In this document: positions 61,064-64,000 of the stretch, one piece after another
How the letters are laid out: each line of letters opens with the position of its first letter
Position numbering within the stretch: the stretch's first letter is position 1
DNA from: Azolla caroliniana
Taxonomy: Eukaryota > Polypodiophyta
Direction: 5' to 3'
Assembly (NCBI GenBank): GCA_043228905.1
Contig: JBHGNT010000001.1
Span: 18,910,001-18,974,000 of the forward strand
Length of the DNA stretch: 64,000 bases
Program-made: the position numbers and the translations under genes
The notes under the pieces: model-generated
What the model was told of the DNA's origin: nothing
The model's input: only the letters and a program-made list of their open reading frames with translations
Database searches by the model: none

Positions 61064-63858
61064 ATGTCTTCCAAGAGAGTCGAGCGCGAGGAGTCCAGGT
61101 AGGCCTCTGACACTGTGGACATTTTTGTAAATATGTTTCGTTTCCCAAGAACTCGATACGGCGTATCGAGTTCATGTATACAATACAAATATTTATACAC
61201 GAACTCGATACGGCGTATCGAGTTCGTGTGTAAATATTTGTATTGTATACATGAACTCGATACGCCGTATCGAGTTCGTGTTTAAAGTGTAGGTTTTAAA
61301 CACGAACTCGATACGCCGTATCGAGTTCGTGTTTAAAGTATAGGTTTTAAATACGAACTCGATACGCCGTATCGAGTTCGTGTTTAAAACTTACCTTTTA
61401 AACACGAACTCGATACGGCGTATCGAGTTCGTGTTTAAAACCTATACTTTAAACACGAACTCGATACGCCGTATCGAGTTCGTGTTTAAAATTCAAACTT
61501 TAAACACGAACTCGATACGCCGTATCGAGTTCGTGTTTAAAACCTATACTTTAAACACGAACTCGATACGCCGTATCGAGTTCGTGTTTAAAGTGTAGCC
61601 TTTGAGAGAGAAAAATCGTTTACGGGGTGGAAATGTTATCAAATTGTCTGTCAAAATCAGTCTTTTTATGTTGAGTTTACTTACTTCTAAACAAATACAT
61701 GCTCTAATTATAGGTGTTTTTTGACCTACTTTAGCTTAAAATAGTAGAAAATGATCTACAAATTGCATTCACTATGGCAAATTCTCATCAATATAGGTTT
61801 AGAATCTATATAAGTCATACCTACTATTTAAAAGAATATATAACCCGTTTTACTTATTACGATATATATTTTCTAGGTTGAATAGCCCTGCCTAGAATAG
61901 ATTTTTGAATATGTTACTGCTCCTAGAAACTGTTCTTCATTATAATAACAACTTCAATCTACGTAACTGTCTAACTTATGTTTTTGCATATACTTTCTTA
62001 AATAGGTCGTTTGAGAATCTGTCAGACCGACCCGTGAAGAAAATTAAGCTTCGCATACAAGGTTCTCCAATCGAAGCCCAGACCAAGGTAACTCCGGAGA
62101 CCATGAAGAGAGGAAAAAAGCTTCTCTTTAACGAAGAGACAAAATCTCAGCCCCATAGTGATGTAAGCCAAAAGAAAATTGTCGCCGCTACTGGAGGCGA
62201 AGACCTTCCTGACCGAGATCTAACGGACAAGGAATGGTGTATGCAATATGTTGACTCAAAGAAAAAAGTCGTATTGTATACAGCAAAGAAGAAGGGTGAG
62301 GGGCAGCTAGGAAAAGAAACTCCATTTATGTATGGCCGAATTCTACGATTTGACTACGAAGATGCAGATTCGGCCAACATACTGGTAATGATAGAGTGCT
62401 CCAAGGGGGTACGCAAAGTGTTCCTTTCAGAAGATCTTTTAGTAAAGGAATCTTGTGGGCCTGAAGTGTTCAAAAAAGCACTTGATAACTCACAAAACCT
62501 GATTGTTACCTTGAGGCCTTATATACAAGGCCATGTAACTCTACGAGATGAAGAGCCCTCCCACTTGAAGGCCACTAAAAAGGTATCCAAAGTCCAGTCA
62601 AGACCAGCCAAGAAGAAGACAACGAAAATGTCGGATACGGATTCGACAAGTGAAAATGAAGAAGAGGATAATAAGGGGACGCCAGGAGCCGAGCTGGCCT
62701 CGGGTGTTTTGTCATCCGAGCAGAATAAAATAAGAAGAGAGTTAATGCAACGGAAGCTGGTCAGGAAAGGGCAAGTATTTAATTTGCCTATAACACACAT
62801 CCATCGGCCCCCTATTGATGAAAAAACAGGTCGAAGACCACTTGAGATTAGAGAGCCTCATCGCATGCATGTTCAAAATCTCAAGAAAAAAATGAAAATT
62901 AATCCTCATGCCACAGTGGTGCCTTTTATTGTTATGGTGGATCCTGAAGAATGTGAAACCATTGAAGATTTTGATATCAGAAAGCATGATCAATATAATT
63001 ATTTTGTCATTGGTGGATCGCATTCAGCAGAGGCACGTCGACAACTTGTAAGAGAACATCCAACCACTTTCTTCTTCAAGTATGCCGAGTGCAAAATATA
63101 TGTTGGGCTCACAACCGAAGAGGCTAAGCTGTTGGCATGGGACCATAATAATGATAATGACTATAGGCAGAAAATGTCGTCTATTGAGCGTATCCGGTTC
63201 TTCCACCACGAGTATTTAGATGTCAAACAAAAGTTTGGTGTGAAGTTACATCCAGGCCTTCGACGTCAATGTCTGCATGAAGTCGGCATTGTGGTAGATG
63301 ATAATGTTAGGTCTGATGGTCTTCGAAAGTATGAATCTTGGTTTCAATTGGCGTTTAGAGATGGAGAAGTATGGAACCTCCAAGATCAAATCTTCTCAAT
63401 GTGGGAGAATAAGGAGGTAAAGGGTCAACGACAAAAGAAATGTAGGGTTGACCCTCAACTAGAATTAAAGTCACAAGCCGCCAAGAAAATTGACTTGACA
63501 ATTGAAGAAGCGGCAGACGACATGAAGCTGTCTCTATGGAGAGCGATGCAAGGTATTAAGGACGAGCAGCTTCTTGTGTCCGTTTTGTCAAGGGTTGTGG
63601 CGAAAGATTTAAGCCTTTAAGAAATGGTCACCGAGTTCAATAAGTAAGTCTTTCAAATACTGAAATTGTAGTCTATCTGGTGTAATTCAAAGTTCTAATC
63701 TTGATTTCTAATTTTACAGTCATAAGGTGTACATGAAGATCCAAGAAGTAATGATGAAACAACTTGGATGTATAACTTGGGAACAAGTGACCGAGGATTA
63801 TCCTCTAACGTCTTCGTATAAGGCGTTATCAGAGTATTTTATTGCATTCAAGGATTGG
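61064..63858 (+). CDS. ParB/sulfiredoxin-fold protein gene, exons 1-3 (continues)
   Basis: Predicted exons: 61064-61098 (MSSKRVEREES, then AG|GTAGGC), 62006-63643, 63720-63858, and a fourth from 63942. Introns have GT...AG ends, and the frame is kept across each. In exon 2, basic SDRPVKKIKLR is followed by a domain with WCMQYVDSKKKVVLY and an acidic/basic linker. The ParB-like N-terminal domain (about 62790-63230) has FNLPITHIHRPPIDE, FVIGGSHSAEARRQL (at the GERR position of the ParB CTP site), YVGLTTEEAKLLAWDHNNDN and SSIERIRFFHHEY. These parallel the ParB/Srx fold. No known plant function is claimed. An in-frame TAA (63618-63620) lies 8 codons before the exon 2 donor, although the later exons stay open, so this copy may be truncated. 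Its first intron holds the palindrome array. Confidence 0.7.
61099..62005 (+). other. First intron of the ParB-fold gene
   Basis: 907 bp with a GTAGGC donor and a TTTCTTAAATAG acceptor; AG|G joins to a complete Arg codon. The 5' half is the palindrome array. The 3' half (61600-61990) is AT-rich with nothing recognised. The long reading frame that starts at 61905 extends into this intron, but its first 33 codons lie upstream of the acceptor and are probably not coding. Confidence 0.6.
61149..61583. repeat. Array of nine 25-bp palindromes at 51-bp period
   Basis: Each unit is GAACTCGATACG, one centre base, then the exact reverse complement CGTATCGAGTTC. Unit starts: 61149, 61201, 61253, 61304, 61355, 61406, 61457, 61508 and 61559. 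Spacing is 52, 52, then 51 six times. The centre is C in six units and G in units 1, 2 and 6. All 24 arm bases are identical in all nine. From unit 4 on, symmetry usually extends to about 43 bp (TTTAAACAC added to each arm), leaving 8-bp spacers that occur in both orientations. The array lies in the first intron of the ParB-fold gene. It could be protein-binding sites, a hairpin-forming RNA element or a satellite. Confidence 0.95.
63644..63719 (+). other. Predicted intron 2 of the ParB-fold gene
   Basis: 76 bp, GTAAGTC at the donor and AATTTTACAG at the acceptor. Both are strong plant-like signals, and the joined codon is AAT. Confidence 0.6.
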
Positions 63859-63941
63859 GTTAGTATTGATATTTTTTCATTACCCTTTCATCATATGTAG
63901 AGGTTGTATAATAATACCTGATGTCCTATTGCTTCTATTAG

Positions 63942-64000
63942 AAACCGTGTCGAGGCAAGAAACAAGGAGAAGTTAAGGATATACACGATTTCCCTACATC
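63942..64000 (+). CDS. ParB-fold gene, exon 4 (partial, runs off the window)
   Basis: After a TTCTATTAG acceptor, AAACCGTGTCGAGGC reads KPCRGKKQGEVKDIHDFP in the frame of exon 3 (which ends KDW at 63858). It is basic and the gene continues past the window edge. Splicing is inferred from the sequence only. Confidence 0.5.

Noticed and set aside
61149-61583. CRISPR array
   Set aside because: Repeats are spaced regularly, but the spacers are only about 8-26 bp and are inverted copies of one another rather than unique. There are no cas genes, and the setting is a plant nuclear genome.
61149-61583. Canonical bacterial parS site
   Set aside because: The palindrome does not match the bacterial TGTTTCACGTGAAACA consensus. 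Any parS role rests on position and symmetry only.
61380-61598. 72-residue repeat protein (NTNSIRRIEFVFK units)
   Set aside because: It is the translation of the palindrome array, open only because the period is a multiple of three. It lies inside the predicted intron.
61905-62005. N-terminal 33 residues of the long frame starting at 61905
   Set aside because: They precede a good splice acceptor (AAATAG at 62005), and an upstream first exon with its own TATA box and donor fits better.

Overview
This is nuclear DNA from a large, repeat-rich land-plant genome, most likely a seed-free plant (a fern is my guess; lycophytes, bryophytes and gymnosperms that keep plastid ndh genes are not excluded). 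The clue is the plastid DNA embedded here. It carries pieces of chlL and psaM, which flowering plants have lost, together with ndhB and ndhC, which pines lack. Almost everything else is LTR retrotransposon.

Layout. 1-3627: Copia-I, minus strand, running off the left edge. 3628-4573: gag and LTR of a second Copia remnant. 4574-7497: a decayed Gypsy gag-protease piece (Gypsy-J) ending in a GA-rich, LTR-like stretch. 7498-38422: a 5'-truncated plus-strand Copia (Copia-A) split by a 27-kb nest. Gypsy-B (10812-37795, target duplication GAAGG) entered Copia-A. Gypsy-B then received Gypsy-C in its 5' LTR (10911-15745, ATAT), Gypsy-D in its gag (17048-23480, ATTTT) and Gypsy-E in its 3' ORF (29787-36764, ACGG). 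38423-41994: gag and LTR scraps, SINE-like copies and microsatellites. 41995-46553: Copia-F with both LTRs. 46554-52370: a mosaic of plastid fragments (rpoC2, trnS-like, psaM, chlL, accD, petB twice, ndhB). 52547-56511: remains of Gypsy-H carrying Copia-G. 56527-57048: further plastid pieces (atpB, ndhC).

The last 6.5 kb differ. Two divergent genes flank an AT-rich spacer. On the minus strand (57469-60249) lies a long DUF7869-like, transposase-like gene, intact except for one in-frame TGA. On the plus strand (61064 to the window end) lies a multi-exon gene whose protein carries a ParB/sulfiredoxin-fold domain. Its first intron holds nine copies of a 25-bp palindrome at a fixed 51-bp period. 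A ParB-fold protein encoded beside an array of perfect palindromes looks like a ParB-parS arrangement, here in a plant nuclear locus next to a transposase-like gene. This is the candidate for an undescribed system. The domain calls and site coordinates are read from the sequence; the binding relationship is inference.

A mutational theme runs through the window. Many coding regions are broken by single in-frame stops in an otherwise open frame, and paired copies often show CGA (Arg) in one where the other has TGA, as expected from deamination of methylated CpG. The palindrome array, although full of CpG, shows almost none of this decay inside its core.
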